From Sphingomonas canadensis (GTDB lineage: Bacteria; Pseudomonadota; Alphaproteobacteria; Sphingomonadales; Sphingomonadaceae), in contig NZ_JAPDRA010000001.1 in assembly GCF_026013525.1 (NCBI RefSeq), positions 721,056 to 785,055 on the forward strand: DNA of 64,000 nt, in the 5' to 3' direction. Made by a program: the position numbers and the translations under genes. Within the stretch, counting starts at the first letter, position 1, and the number at the start of each line of letters is the position of its first letter. Below, one piece after another: positions 25,659-33,336 of this stretch. The notes under the pieces are model-generated. The model saw only the letters and a program-made list of their open reading frames with translations, ran no database searches and was not told the DNA's origin.

Positions 25659-26849
25659 ATGAACCAGGGGCATAACGGCAGCCTGCTGCGCAAACGCGAC
25701 GGCGGGCATGCGCGCGTCTCCTTCGCCGAGCTGTTCTTCGACCTGGTCTTCGTCTTCGCGGTGACCCAGCTCTCGCACGGGCTGCTGGCGCATCCGGGGG
25801 TGGAGGGGCTGGCGCAAACCGGCATGCTGTTCCTGGCGGTGTGGTGGACGTGGATCTACACCGCCTGGTCCACCAACTGGCTCGATCCCGATCGCGCCCC
25901 GGTGCGGCTGCTGCTGTTCGCGCTGATGGCGGCGGGGCTGGCGATGGCGATCGCGATCCCGCATGCCTTCGACAGCCGCGGCGCGCTGTTCGCCGTCGCC
26001 TTCGCCGCGATGCAGGTGGGGCGCCCGCTGTTCGTGATGCTGGCGATGCGCGGGGTGGATCGCGCCAACCAGCGCAATTTCGCACGGATCATGGTCTGGG
26101 GCGCGCTGGCCGCGGTGCTGTGGCTGTGGGGCGGCTTCGCGGAGCCCGGTGCGCGCCCGGCGATCTGGGGCGCGGCGCTGGCGCTGGAGCTGGTGTCGCC
26201 CGCCGCCGGTTTCTTCGTGCCCGGCCTCGGCGCGTCGCGTTCGACCGACTGGACGATCGAGGGCGCGCATGTCGCGGAGCGATGCGGCCTGTTCGTCATC
26301 ATCGCGCTGGGCGAATCGATCCTGATCACCGGCGCGACCTTTGCCGAGGCGGAATGGCGCGCGGCCGTGCTGACCGGCTTCGCCTCGGCCTTTCTGGCCA
26401 CGGTCGCGATGTGGTGGATCTATTTCAACATCGGGGCGGAGCGGGCGAGCGAGCATATCGCCCATGCCGCCGATCCGGGGCGGGTCGCGCGGCTGGCCTA
26501 TACCTATCTCCACCTGCCGATCGGCGCCGGGATCGTGCTGACGGCCGCGTCGGACGAGCTGGTGCTGGCGCACCCCACCGGCCACACCGATCCGTTCGCG
26601 GCGATGTGCCTGGTTGGCGGGCCTGCGCTGTATCTGCTGGGCTGCCTGTTGTTCAAGCGCGCGACCTGGGGGCGCTGGCCGGTCAGCCATGTCGCCGGGC
26701 TGGCGATGCTGGCGGGGGTGGGCTCGGCGTGGCAGGCGCTGGAACCGGCCGCGCTTTCGGCGGCGACGACCGGGGTGCTGATCCTGGTCGCGCTGTGGGA
26801 GACGCTGTCGTTCCGCGGTTCGCGCCGTCCCCCGGCCAACGCCGCCTGA
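25659..26849 (+). CDS. LtrA family membrane protein (low-temperature requirement protein A)
   Basis: 396-residue integral membrane protein with about ten segments. It begins MNQGHNGSLLRKRDGGHARVSFAELFFDLVFVFAVTQLSH in pieces; the HARVSFAELFFDLVFVFA stretch is the LtrA family signature. Further hallmark: TIEGAHVAERCGLFVIIALGES in the middle. LtrA homologues are poorly understood; the name comes from a Listeria cold-growth mutant, and no transport activity is established. The ATG at 25659 is chosen over an in-frame start 57 bases upstream because GGGGGACGG lies before it. It is convergent with the ArsR gene 12 bases on. Confidence 0.85.
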   Translation: MNQGHNGSLLRKRDGGHARVSFAELFFDLVFVFAVTQLSHGLLAHPGVEGLAQTGMLFLAVWWTWIYTAWSTNWLDPDRAPVRLLLFALMAAGLAMAIAIPHAFDSRGALFAVAFAAMQVGRPLFVMLAMRGVDRANQRNFARIMVWGALAAVLWLWGGFAEPGARPAIWGAALALELVSPAAGFFVPGLGASRSTDWTIEGAHVAERCGLFVIIALGESILITGATFAEAEWRAAVLTGFASAFLATVAMWWIYFNIGAERASEHIAHAADPGRVARLAYTYLHLPIGAGIVLTAASDELVLAHPTGHTDPFAAMCLVGGPALYLLGCLLFKRATWGRWPVSHVAGLAMLAGVGSAWQALEPAALSAATTGVLILVALWETLSFRGSRRPPANAA

Positions 26850-26861
26850 CCGCGCGCGGGG

Positions 26862-27164
26862 CTAAACCGCCTCGCCCAGCATGAGCGCCACCCGCGCGGC
26901 GCCCTCCGCATCGCGGCGGTAGAAGGTCCATTGCTTCACCGGCTTGGCGGTGACCAGCCCGGCGGCGACCAGCAGCCGCATATGCTCGCTCAGCGTCGAG
27001 GCGCTGACGCCCAGCTTGTCTGCCAGGAACACCGCGCACACCCCGTCCTCCACCAGATCGCCGTCGCGCTGGGGCGGGAAATGGGCGCGCGGATCCTTCA
27101 GCCATTCCAGGATCTGGAGCCGCTTGGCGCTTCCCAGCGCCTTGAAGATGTCCGCCGCTTGCAT
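26862..27164 (-). CDS. ArsR-family transcriptional regulator
   Basis: 100-residue winged helix-turn-helix repressor. It starts MQAADIFKALGSAKRLQILE with the typical ArsR dimerisation helix, and the recognition helix is in ADKLGVSASTLSEHMRLLVAAGLV. One Cys (GVCAVFLA) sits just before the helix-turn-helix but there is no classical ELCVCDL metal site, so the signal is not obviously a metal. It diverges from the PhzF-like gene with 58 bases between starts, containing an AT-rich inverted repeat, so PhzF is the likely target along with itself. Confidence 0.88.
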   Translation of the reverse strand: MQAADIFKALGSAKRLQILEWLKDPRAHFPPQRDGDLVEDGVCAVFLADKLGVSASTLSEHMRLLVAAGLVTAKPVKQWTFYRRDAEGAARVALMLGEAV

Positions 27165-27168
27165 TTCG

Positions 27169-27189
27169 GTTCTTCGCCAATTAACGAAC
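27169..27189. promoter_or_regulatory. Inverted repeat operator candidate between ArsR and PhzF genes
   Basis: GTTC (27169-27172) and GAAC (27186-27189) flank an AT-rich core CCAATTAA, with the additional pair TTCG/CGAA inside. The position, 4 bases before the ArsR start and about 35 bases before the PhzF start, suits an operator covering both promoters. The match is imperfect and unverified. Confidence 0.35.
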
Positions 27190-27222
27190 TAATATCGTCC
27201 TGCCCAGTCCCGGAATTGCCAC

Positions 27223-28098
27223 ATGCCCTATCGCTTCGAAACCGTCGACGTGTTCACCGATGCCCGCTTCGGCGGCAATCCGCTGGCGGTGTTCATCGAT
27301 GCGGACGGCCTGGGCGATGCCGAGATGCAGGCGCTGGCGGCGGAGATGAACCTGAGCGAGACCAGCTTCATCCTGCCGCCCGCCGATCCCGCGAACACCG
27401 CGCGCGTCCGCATCTTCAACCGCGCGCACGAGATGCCGTTCGCCGGCCACCCCAGCATCGGCACCGCCTGTGTGCTCGCCCGGCTGGGCCGCGTGGCCGG
27501 GGGAGAGGCGCGGCTGGAGGTTCCGGCCGGGCTGGTTCGCGTGGCGATCGAAACGGGCGCGGGCGGCATGGCGACGGGTGGACGGCTCACCGCGCCCCAG
27601 CCGCTGGCCATCGGGCCGGAGCTCGATCCTGCCGCCGCCGCCGCCTGTGCCGGGCTGGCGGAGCGCGACGTACTGACCCGCGCGCATCGTCCGGTGCAGG
27701 TGAGCGCCGGGGTGGACTTCGTCGTGGCGGAGGTGGCGGCGGACGCGATCGGCCGGGCGCTGCCCGATATCGCCGCCTTCCGCGCGGCGCTGCAGCCATG
27801 GATGGAAGGGCGGCTGTCGCTGCTGATCTATGCGCGCGAAGGCGCCGCCGTCCATGCGCGGATGTTCGCCCCGCTTGCGGGTACCTGGGAAGACCCCGCC
27901 ACCGGCAGCGCCGCCAGCGCGCTCGCCGCGCTGCTGCTGTCGCTCGACGGGGGCGATGCGGCCGAATTCACGATGCGCCAGGGCGTCGAGATGGGGCGGC
28001 CCAGCCTGCTCCGCCCCTTCGCGCGGCGCACCGGGGCGGGGGTTACCGGCGGCGTGGGCGGCGGGTGCGTGCCCGTGTTCCGCGGCGAATATGGCTGA
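27223..28098 (+). CDS. PhzF family isomerase/epimerase-like protein
   Basis: 291 residues with the two-domain diaminopimelate-epimerase-like fold of PhzF. It starts MPYRFETVDVFTDARFGGNP and has the active-site Glu in MNLSETSFILPP, then FAGHPSIGTACVLARLG and a second half with GTWEDPATGSAASALAALL. PhzF itself isomerises a phenazine precursor, but most family members lie outside phenazine clusters and have unknown substrates; no phenazine genes are nearby. ATG at 27223. It is divergent from the ArsR regulator and convergent with the sirtuin gene (13 bases apart), so it appears monocistronic and probably induced when ArsR leaves its operator. Confidence 0.87.
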   Translation: MPYRFETVDVFTDARFGGNPLAVFIDADGLGDAEMQALAAEMNLSETSFILPPADPANTARVRIFNRAHEMPFAGHPSIGTACVLARLGRVAGGEARLEVPAGLVRVAIETGAGGMATGGRLTAPQPLAIGPELDPAAAAACAGLAERDVLTRAHRPVQVSAGVDFVVAEVAADAIGRALPDIAAFRAALQPWMEGRLSLLIYAREGAAVHARMFAPLAGTWEDPATGSAASALAALLLSLDGGDAAEFTMRQGVEMGRPSLLRPFARRTGAGVTGGVGGGCVPVFRGEYG

Positions 28099-28111
28099 GC
28101 CGCGCGCCGGT

Positions 28112-28810
28112 TCAGCCCAGCAGCGAATCGACCCATTGCGGCACCAGCACGCCCGCAGGCCCCAGCCGGCTCTCGCCGAACCAGCCGCTGCCCTCCGATC
28201 GATCGAGGTTCAGCTCCAGCGTCTCCGCGCCGTGATAGCGCGCCGTCTGGACGAATCCCGCCGCCGGATAGACCGCGCCGGAAGTGCCGATCGAGACGAA
28301 CAGGTCCGCACGCGACAGCGCCCGCTCGATCGCCTCCATATGATAGGGCATCTCGCCGAAGAACACGATGTCCGGGCGCAGCGCGGGGGCGCCGCACGCC
28401 GGGCAGGCGGCGCGCGGCGGCAGCGAATCCTCCCAGGCCTCACGATGGCCGCACGCCGCGCACAGCGCCGATTTGAGCTCGCCGTGCATGTGGAGCAGCC
28501 GCCGCGTGCCCGCCCGGTCGTGCAGGTCGTCGACATTCTGGGTCACCACCAGCAGCTCGCCCGGCCATGCCGAATCGAGCCGCGCGATCGCCGCGTGCGC
28601 CGGATTGGGCGACACCTCCGCCAGCTTGGCCCGGCGCGCGTCGTAGAAGCGGTGGACCAGCTCCGGATCGCGCGCCAGCGCCTGCGGGGTGCATACGTCC
28701 TCCACCCGGTGCCCCTCCCACAGCCCGCCGGGGCCGCGGAAGGTGGCGATGCCGCTTTCGGCCGAGATGCCGGCGCCGGTCAGGATCACGATGTTGGCGA
28801 TGTCGCTCAT
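28112..28810 (-). CDS. cobB: NAD-dependent protein deacylase (sirtuin, CobB type)
   Basis: Removes acyl groups from lysines using NAD+. 232 residues from the ATG at 28810 (MSDIANIVILTGAGISAESG); an ATG 15 bases earlier is less consistent. Rossmann motif TGAGISAESGIATFRG, catalytic His109 in LLHMHGEL after TQNVDDLHDRAG. Zinc site: CAACG and CPACG. RFYDARRAK contains Tyr56 and Arg59 in the YxxR arrangement, which in SIRT5 and E. coli CobB reads carboxylates, suggesting desuccinylase or demalonylase activity besides deacetylation. It ends 13 bases from the PhzF stop, convergent, and is divergent from dapB. Confidence 0.93.
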   Translation of the reverse strand: MSDIANIVILTGAGISAESGIATFRGPGGLWEGHRVEDVCTPQALARDPELVHRFYDARRAKLAEVSPNPAHAAIARLDSAWPGELLVVTQNVDDLHDRAGTRRLLHMHGELKSALCAACGHREAWEDSLPPRAACPACGAPALRPDIVFFGEMPYHMEAIERALSRADLFVSIGTSGAVYPAAGFVQTARYHGAETLELNLDRSEGSGWFGESRLGPAGVLVPQWVDSLLG

Positions 28811-28869
28811 GCGGGCGGCGTACAAGCTGTGGCTGGCGCGGACAATCGCGCTGCCCTAGTAGCGGCGCC

Positions 28870-29598
28870 ATGACGAGCATCGGCATCTATGGCAGCGCGG
28901 GGCGGATGGGGCGTGCGATCGCGGAGGCCGCGCCCGGGCTGGGCGCGCGCGTCGCGGGCGGCGCCGATGTGGCCGACGATCCCGCCGATCTGGCGCGCAA
29001 GGCCGATGTGCTGGTGGATTTTTCCGCCCCCGCCGCGCTGGAGGCGAACCTGGCGGCCGCCCGCGCCGCGCGCACGCCGATCGTGGTCGGCACCACCGGG
29101 CTGGCGCAGCGCCACCACGATCTGGTCGATGCCGCCGCGCGCGATATCGCCGTGCTCCAGACGGGCAATACCTCGCTGGGCGTCGCGCTGCTCTGCTCGC
29201 TGGTGCGCCAGGCGGCCGAACGGCTGGGCGAGGGCTGGGATATCGAGGTGCTGGAGATGCACCACCGCAACAAGGTGGACGCGCCCTCGGGCACCGCGCT
29301 GATGCTGGGCGCCGCCGCGGCGGACGGGCTGGGGACGACGCTGTCCGAAGCCGCGGTCTATGACCGTTCGGGGCTCACCGGCGCACGCGCGGAAGGAACG
29401 ATCGGCTTCGCCAGCATGCGCGGCGGCAGCGTGGCGGGCGATCACCTGGTCGTCTTCGCGGGCGATGGCGAGCGGATCGAGATGGGCCACCGCGCGGAAA
29501 ACCGCACGATCTTCGCCCATGGCGCGATCCGCGCCGCGCTGTGGCTCGCCGGGCGCGATCCGGGCCGCTACACGATGGATCAGGTGCTGGGGCTGTGA
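28870..29598 (+). CDS. dapB: 4-hydroxy-tetrahydrodipicolinate reductase
   Basis: NAD(P)H-dependent step of the lysine/meso-diaminopimelate pathway feeding peptidoglycan. 242 residues starting MTSIGIYGSAGRMGRAIAEA with the Rossmann GxxGxxG motif. The middle has VGTTGLAQRH and the catalytic/substrate block EVLEMHHRNKVDAPSGTAL, with the conserved HH and K. The C-terminus reads DPGRYTMDQVLGL. Length is normal for alphaproteobacteria. The start ATG follows AGCGGCGCC without a strong ribosome-binding site. The stop overlaps the nth GTG start (GTGA), so the two genes are coupled. Confidence 0.97.
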   Translation: MTSIGIYGSAGRMGRAIAEAAPGLGARVAGGADVADDPADLARKADVLVDFSAPAALEANLAAARAARTPIVVGTTGLAQRHHDLVDAAARDIAVLQTGNTSLGVALLCSLVRQAAERLGEGWDIEVLEMHHRNKVDAPSGTALMLGAAAADGLGTTLSEAAVYDRSGLTGARAEGTIGFASMRGGSVAGDHLVVFAGDGERIEMGHRAENRTIFAHGAIRAALWLAGRDPGRYTMDQVLGL

Positions 29599-30278
29599 AG
29601 CCCGCGCGCAGGCGCGCGCCCAAGGCGATGGCGCCGGACAAGGTCTTCGAATTCTTCTCCCGGCTCGCCGAAGCGAATCCGCATCCGGAGACCGAGCTGG
29701 AGGCGGGCAACGACTTCCAGCTCCTGGTCGCGGTGGTGCTTTCCGCCCAGGCGACCGACATCGGCGTGAACAAGGCCACCCGCCGCCTGTTCGCCGAGGT
29801 GACGACGCCCGCGCAGATGGTGGCGCTGGGCGAGGCGGGGCTGAAGGAGCATATCAAGACGATCGGCCTGTTCAACATGAAGGCCAGGAACGTCATCGCG
29901 CTGTCAGAGGCGCTGATCCGCGATCACGGCGGCGCGGTGCCCGCCGACCGCGAGGCGCTGGAGAAGCTGCCCGGCGTGGGCCGCAAGACCGCGAACGTGG
30001 TGATGAACGTGGCGTTCGGCGCCGAGACCTTTGCCGTCGACACGCATATCTTCCGCGTCGGCAACCGCACGGGCCTTGCCCCCGGCAAGACGCCGCTGGC
30101 GGTGGAGCTGGCGCTGGAAAAATCCGTGCCCCAGCCGTTCCGCCTGCACGCTCATCACTGGTTAATCCTGCACGGCAGATATGTCTGCAAGGCTAGGACT
30201 CCTGCGTGCTGGCGGTGCGTGGTCGCCGATCTCTGCGCGTTCGAGCCCAAGACGCCCGCGCCCGCAAAGGGCCAATAG
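29595..30278 (+). CDS. nth: Endonuclease III (DNA glycosylase/AP lyase)
   Basis: Excises oxidised pyrimidines and cuts the AP site. The GTG at 29595 overlaps the dapB stop (GTGA) and gives 227 residues starting VKPARRRAPKAMAPDKVF; a later ATG at 29628 would also make a functional enzyme. Helix-hairpin-helix LEKLPGVGRKTANVVMN with the catalytic Lys, the catalytic Asp in FAVDTHIFRV, and the [4Fe-4S] ligands C-x6-C-x2-C-x5-C in VCKARTPACWRCVVADLC. Cotranscribed with dapB. Confidence 0.96.
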   Translation: MKPARRRAPKAMAPDKVFEFFSRLAEANPHPETELEAGNDFQLLVAVVLSAQATDIGVNKATRRLFAEVTTPAQMVALGEAGLKEHIKTIGLFNMKARNVIALSEALIRDHGGAVPADREALEKLPGVGRKTANVVMNVAFGAETFAVDTHIFRVGNRTGLAPGKTPLAVELALEKSVPQPFRLHAHHWLILHGRYVCKARTPACWRCVVADLCAFEPKTPAPAKGQ

Positions 30279-30294
30279 AAGCCAGGAGGTTATG

Positions 30295-30666
30295 ATGCGT
30301 CCGATACTGATTGCCGCGGGCCTGCTGCTCGCCGCCGCGGCCCCCGCCTCGCAGAAGAACGAGGCGCCCGAGGCGACCCCGGACGGCGAGGCCGTGAGCT
30401 GCCTGTCGCTGAGTCAGATCCGCGAGACCAAGGTGCGCAACGACAAGGTGATCGATTTCGTCACCAGCGGGAACAAGGTCTATCGCAACGAGCTGCCCAG
30501 CGCCTGCCCGGGCCTGGGCTTCAGCAAGGCGTTCGTCCACAAGAGCTCGACCAGCAACTATTGCTCGACCGACACGATCACCGTGTTCGACAGCTCCAGC
30601 CACATCCCCGGCGCGACCTGCGGCCTGGGCAAGTTCCAGCCGGTGAAGCTCGTCAAGGCGAACTGA
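30295..30666 (+). CDS. Small secreted protein of unknown function (DUF6491-like)
   Basis: 123 residues, predicted exported: MRPILIAAGLLLAAAAPASQ is a signal peptide. Four cysteines in the mature part (VSCLSLSQIR, SACPGLGF, NYCSTD, TCGLGK) could form two disulfides. The pattern CLSLSQIRETKVRNDKVIDF and ELPSACPGLGFSKAFVHK recalls a sphingomonad family I remember as DUF6491, but I am not certain. An AGGAGG at 30284-30289 places the start at the second of two ATGs (30295) with 5-base spacing. It follows nth by 16 bases. Function unknown. Confidence 0.75.
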   Translation: MRPILIAAGLLLAAAAPASQKNEAPEATPDGEAVSCLSLSQIRETKVRNDKVIDFVTSGNKVYRNELPSACPGLGFSKAFVHKSSTSNYCSTDTITVFDSSSHIPGATCGLGKFQPVKLVKAN

Positions 30667-30756
30667 GGCGGGTTTCCGGCGATTTTTGCCGGAACCTGCC
30701 GCGCAAGGCCTTGCGGCGTCCCGTCCCGGTGCCGGCTTCGTTCCAACGGGGCTGGC

Positions 30757-30787
30757 GCGGCCCGCGCGGCTTTGCTACGCGGGCCGC
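30757..30787. other. Perfect 10-bp hairpin just upstream of the tRNA gene
   Basis: GCGGCCCGCG (30757-30766) pairs with CGCGGGCCGC (30778-30787), loop of 11 bases. It lies 5 bases before the tRNA. With no T-run it may be an inefficient terminator for the small secreted-protein gene or help processing of the 5' end. Confidence 0.4.
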
Positions 30788-30792
30788 CTTGC

Positions 30793-30869
30793 GCACCCGT
30801 AGCTCAGCTGGATAGAGCGTTGCCCTCCGAAGGCAAAGGCCACAGGTTCGAATCCTGTCGGGTGCGCCA
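30793..30869 (+). tRNA. tRNA-Arg, anticodon CCG
   Basis: 77 bases with CCA encoded. Acceptor stem GCACCCG (30793-30799) pairs with CGGGTGC, followed by G73 and CCA ending at 30869. D-arm GCTC...GAGC, anticodon stem TTGCC/GGCAA with loop CTCCGAA (anticodon CCG, reading CGG codons), T-arm CAGGTTCGAATCCTG. All stems pair without mismatches. Transcribed in the direction of the downstream nucleotidyltransferase gene. Confidence 0.96.
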
Positions 30870-30915
30870 GTAACTATCGCTCGATCTGGGAGTGCCGGTA
30901 CGGACAAGCTAGCAA

Positions 30916-31800
30916 GTGGCGGCAGGAATCGCTCCACGCCTCTCGAAATGGTGGCCTGTTACCTTGCTCGCGCCTGATCCTTCCGGCGGGGAACCCCCCG
31001 CCGCGCCGGGCTGGACCGCGGTTCTGCTCGCCGGCCAGCGGCCGGGCGTCGATGCACTGGCCGAACATTTCGGCGTGCCCTGGAAAGCGCTGATCCCCAT
31101 CGCCGGCAGCAGCATGCTCTCGCGCGTGGCGCACACGCTGCTTGCGACTCCCGAAATCGGGCGCGTCATCGTGCTAGCCCAGGATCCTGACAGTTTGATG
31201 ACCGGCGACGCCGCCTGGCTGGCGGCCGAGCCGCGCGTGGGCAAGGCCGTGGGCGGGATGGGAATCGCCTCCAGCATCGCCGCGCTGTTCGAGGCGGGCG
31301 AGGTCGAATGGCCGGTATTCGTCACCACGGCCGACAATGTGCTGCTCACCCGCGAGATGATCGCCGAGTTCCTGGCCAGCGCCCAGGATTGCGACCTGGC
31401 GGTGGGCTTTGGCGAGCGCCGCACGATCGAGGCGAGCTATCCCGCCACGCGCCGCACCTGGATCAAGTTCCGCGGCGGCCAATATTCAGGCGCCAACCTG
31501 TTCGCGATGCGCAACGAGCGCGTGGCGAGCGCACTGGCGCTGTGGAGCCTGGTCGAGCAGGACCGCAAGAAGGCGCTGAAGCTGGTCAGCCGCTTCGGCC
31601 CGGCGCTGTTCCTTCGCGCGGTGACGCGCACGATCGGGCTGGCCGAGGCGATGGCGCGCGCCGGCCGCCGCCTGAGCCTGAAGGCCAAGCCGGTGGTGAT
31701 GCGCGCCGCGGAGGCCGCGATCGACGTCGACAAACCGGCCGATCACCGGCTGGCCGAGGCGATATTGAACGCGCGCGAGCATCGCGCTCCGGCCATTTAG
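30916..31800 (+). CDS. MobA-like NTP transferase-domain protein
   Basis: 294 residues with a GT-A/nucleotidyltransferase fold. After a start region of uncertain length comes GWTAVLLAGQRPGVDALAEH, a variant of the LAGG..xR nucleotide-binding loop, then KALIPIAGSSMLSRVAHTL, the PVFVTTADNVLLTREM segment with the catalytic Asp, and FRGGQYSGANLFAMRNE. Such enzymes attach CMP or GMP to a phosphorylated sugar, alcohol or cofactor; the substrate cannot be read here. The GTG at 30916 gives the longest form; an in-frame TTG near 30964 would shorten it by about 16 residues. It heads a four-gene same-strand cluster with a membrane methyltransferase, a P-loop kinase and a PAP2 phosphatase. Confidence 0.78.
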   Translation: MAAGIAPRLSKWWPVTLLAPDPSGGEPPAAPGWTAVLLAGQRPGVDALAEHFGVPWKALIPIAGSSMLSRVAHTLLATPEIGRVIVLAQDPDSLMTGDAAWLAAEPRVGKAVGGMGIASSIAALFEAGEVEWPVFVTTADNVLLTREMIAEFLASAQDCDLAVGFGERRTIEASYPATRRTWIKFRGGQYSGANLFAMRNERVASALALWSLVEQDRKKALKLVSRFGPALFLRAVTRTIGLAEAMARAGRRLSLKAKPVVMRAAEAAIDVDKPADHRLAEAILNAREHRAPAI

Positions 31801-31909
31801 CTGCCGCGATCCGCCGGTATCGGGCCTTGCAGCACGGGGCGAATCTCTTCCGGTTCATCAGATTTTCCGCCGCGGCCGGATCCGGCGCGCGGCACCGAAT
31901 GAGGGGCAA

Positions 31910-32650
31910 ATGTATCAACACGAACTAGCGCGATCGGGCAAATTCCTGTTCGTCATCCGCGGCACCTATATCTACGCGGTAATCGCCATCGCCACGCTGA
32001 TCGCCTGGTGTACGCGCGATGCCGGGCCGTTCGACAGCGCATCGGCCGATTGCGCCTGGTTCTGGCTGTCGCTGGGCGTCGCCACGCTGGGCGCGGTGAT
32101 CCGCATCTTCACCAGCGGCTGGGCCGCGCTGGGCACCTCCGGCCGGGTCAAGGCGGCGGCGGAGGCGGCCGAGCTCAACACCACCGGCCCCTATTCGCTG
32201 GTGCGCAACCCGCTCTATGTCGGCCGTATCGTCAACTACACCGGCATGGCGATGCTCAGCGGAAGCTGGGTGTTCGGGGCGATCACCTTCCTGCTCTCCG
32301 TCCTCATCTACGAGCGCGTCTCGATCTATGAGGAGGAGTTCCTGCGCGGCAAGTTCGGCGATGCGCATGCGAAATGGGCCAAGGACGTGCCCGCGCTGTT
32401 CCCGCGCTTCCACGGATGGGTGAAGCCCAAGTATAAATTCTGGTGGAAGCGGATGATCTGGCGCGAGCGGCAGAAGGTCTTTCTGCTCGGCACCTGCGTG
32501 TTCCTGTGCTGGTTCGCGCGGCTCGGCTTCGATGCCGCCGCGGTGCCGGCGGGCCAGGCCTGGGTGTTCTGGGCCTGGGGCGGTCTGGCGGCGGCGTTCC
32601 TGCTTACCGAGATCGGCTCCTGGACGGGCTATTACCGGGATATGCGGTGA
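31910..32650 (+). CDS. Membrane methyltransferase of the ICMT/PEMT family
   Basis: 246-residue integral membrane protein with five or six segments. The signature TTGPYSLVRNPLYVGRIVNY is the S-adenosylmethionine-binding/catalytic pattern of isoprenylcysteine carboxyl methyltransferases and phospholipid N-methyltransferases, together with YEEEFLRGKFGDAHAKW, where conserved Glu and Arg/Lys residues contact the cofactor. The C-terminal half (after about 175) adds two more membrane helices not found in minimal homologues. Start ATG at 31910 with GAGGGG upstream. The stop overlaps the next start as GTGA. Probably methylates a lipid-like or polyprenyl substrate; identity unknown. Confidence 0.8.
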   Translation: MYQHELARSGKFLFVIRGTYIYAVIAIATLIAWCTRDAGPFDSASADCAWFWLSLGVATLGAVIRIFTSGWAALGTSGRVKAAAEAAELNTTGPYSLVRNPLYVGRIVNYTGMAMLSGSWVFGAITFLLSVLIYERVSIYEEEFLRGKFGDAHAKWAKDVPALFPRFHGWVKPKYKFWWKRMIWRERQKVFLLGTCVFLCWFARLGFDAAAVPAGQAWVFWAWGGLAAAFLLTEIGSWTGYYRDMR

Positions 32651-33336
32651 CCCAGGCGCTCGCCCCGCTGGTGGCGATCGTCGGTGCGGATGGTTCGGGA
32701 AAGTCCACCCTCTCCGCCGATATCGCCGCGGAGCTGGGCGGGGAACGGCCGGTGGCGCAGGCCTATCTGGGCCTGGGATCGGGCGACCTGGGGCAAAGGA
32801 TCAAGGGCTGGCCGCTGATCGGCCCGGCGGTGGAGCGCCGCATCGCGGCCAAGGCGGGCCGCGCGCGCGACAAGAATGCGAAGATCCCCGGCCTGGTAAC
32901 CGCGCTCGTCATCTATGCCTTCTCGATCCGGCGGCGGCGCAGCTTCGGTCGGGTGCTGAAGATGCGGCGGCAGGGCGTGGCGGTGATCACCGATCGCTAT
33001 CCGCAGGTGGAGGTGCCCGGCTATTACGACGGGCCGGGCCTGTCGGCGGCTGCGGCGGGCAGCGCGCTGGTGGGATGGCTCGCCGCGCGGGAGCGGCGGC
33101 AATATGAGCGGATGGCCGCCTGGCTGCCTACGCTGGTGATCCGGCTGAACATCACCGTGGAGACCGCGATGGCGCGCCAGCCCGATCATGGCGAGGCGCT
33201 GGTGGCGCAGAAGATCGCGACCACGCCGCTGCTGCGCTTCAACGGTGCGCCGATCGCCGATGTCGACGCCAACCGGCCCTATGCGCAGGTGCGCGCCGAG
33301 GTGATCGCGCTGGTCCGCAAGGCGTTCGGCGCATGA
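32647..33336 (+). CDS. Thymidylate-kinase-like P-loop kinase
   Basis: 229 residues from a GTG overlapping the previous stop. Walker A VAIVGADGSGKSTLSADI (about 9-26), a DR motif in AVITDRYPQVEVPGYYDGP as in nucleoside/nucleotide kinases, and an extended basic region (RRRRSFGRVLKMRRQGV) not seen in housekeeping Tmk. The C-terminal half has IRLNITVETAMARQPDH, the place of the lid (LID) Arg residues. It does not look like Tmk for DNA synthesis; more likely it phosphorylates a nucleotide, sugar or lipid-linked alcohol in the same pathway as its neighbours. It overlaps the PAP2 gene by four bases (ATGA). Confidence 0.8.
   Translation: MTQALAPLVAIVGADGSGKSTLSADIAAELGGERPVAQAYLGLGSGDLGQRIKGWPLIGPAVERRIAAKAGRARDKNAKIPGLVTALVIYAFSIRRRRSFGRVLKMRRQGVAVITDRYPQVEVPGYYDGPGLSAAAAGSALVGWLAARERRQYERMAAWLPTLVIRLNITVETAMARQPDHGEALVAQKIATTPLLRFNGAPIADVDANRPYAQVRAEVIALVRKAFGA

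Noticed and set aside
27223..28098. Phenazine biosynthesis cluster
   Set aside because: Only the PhzF-like gene is present; no phzA-G genes in the neighbourhood, and most PhzF relatives are unrelated to phenazines.
30793..30869. tRNA-Arg(CCG) as an integration site for a mobile element
   Set aside because: No integrase gene and no second copy of the tRNA 3' end downstream in the window; the neighbouring genes have ordinary composition.
32647..33336. Housekeeping thymidylate kinase (tmk)
   Set aside because: P-loop and DR motifs are present but the long basic insert, different lid and linkage to PAP2 and ICMT genes do not fit standard Tmk.
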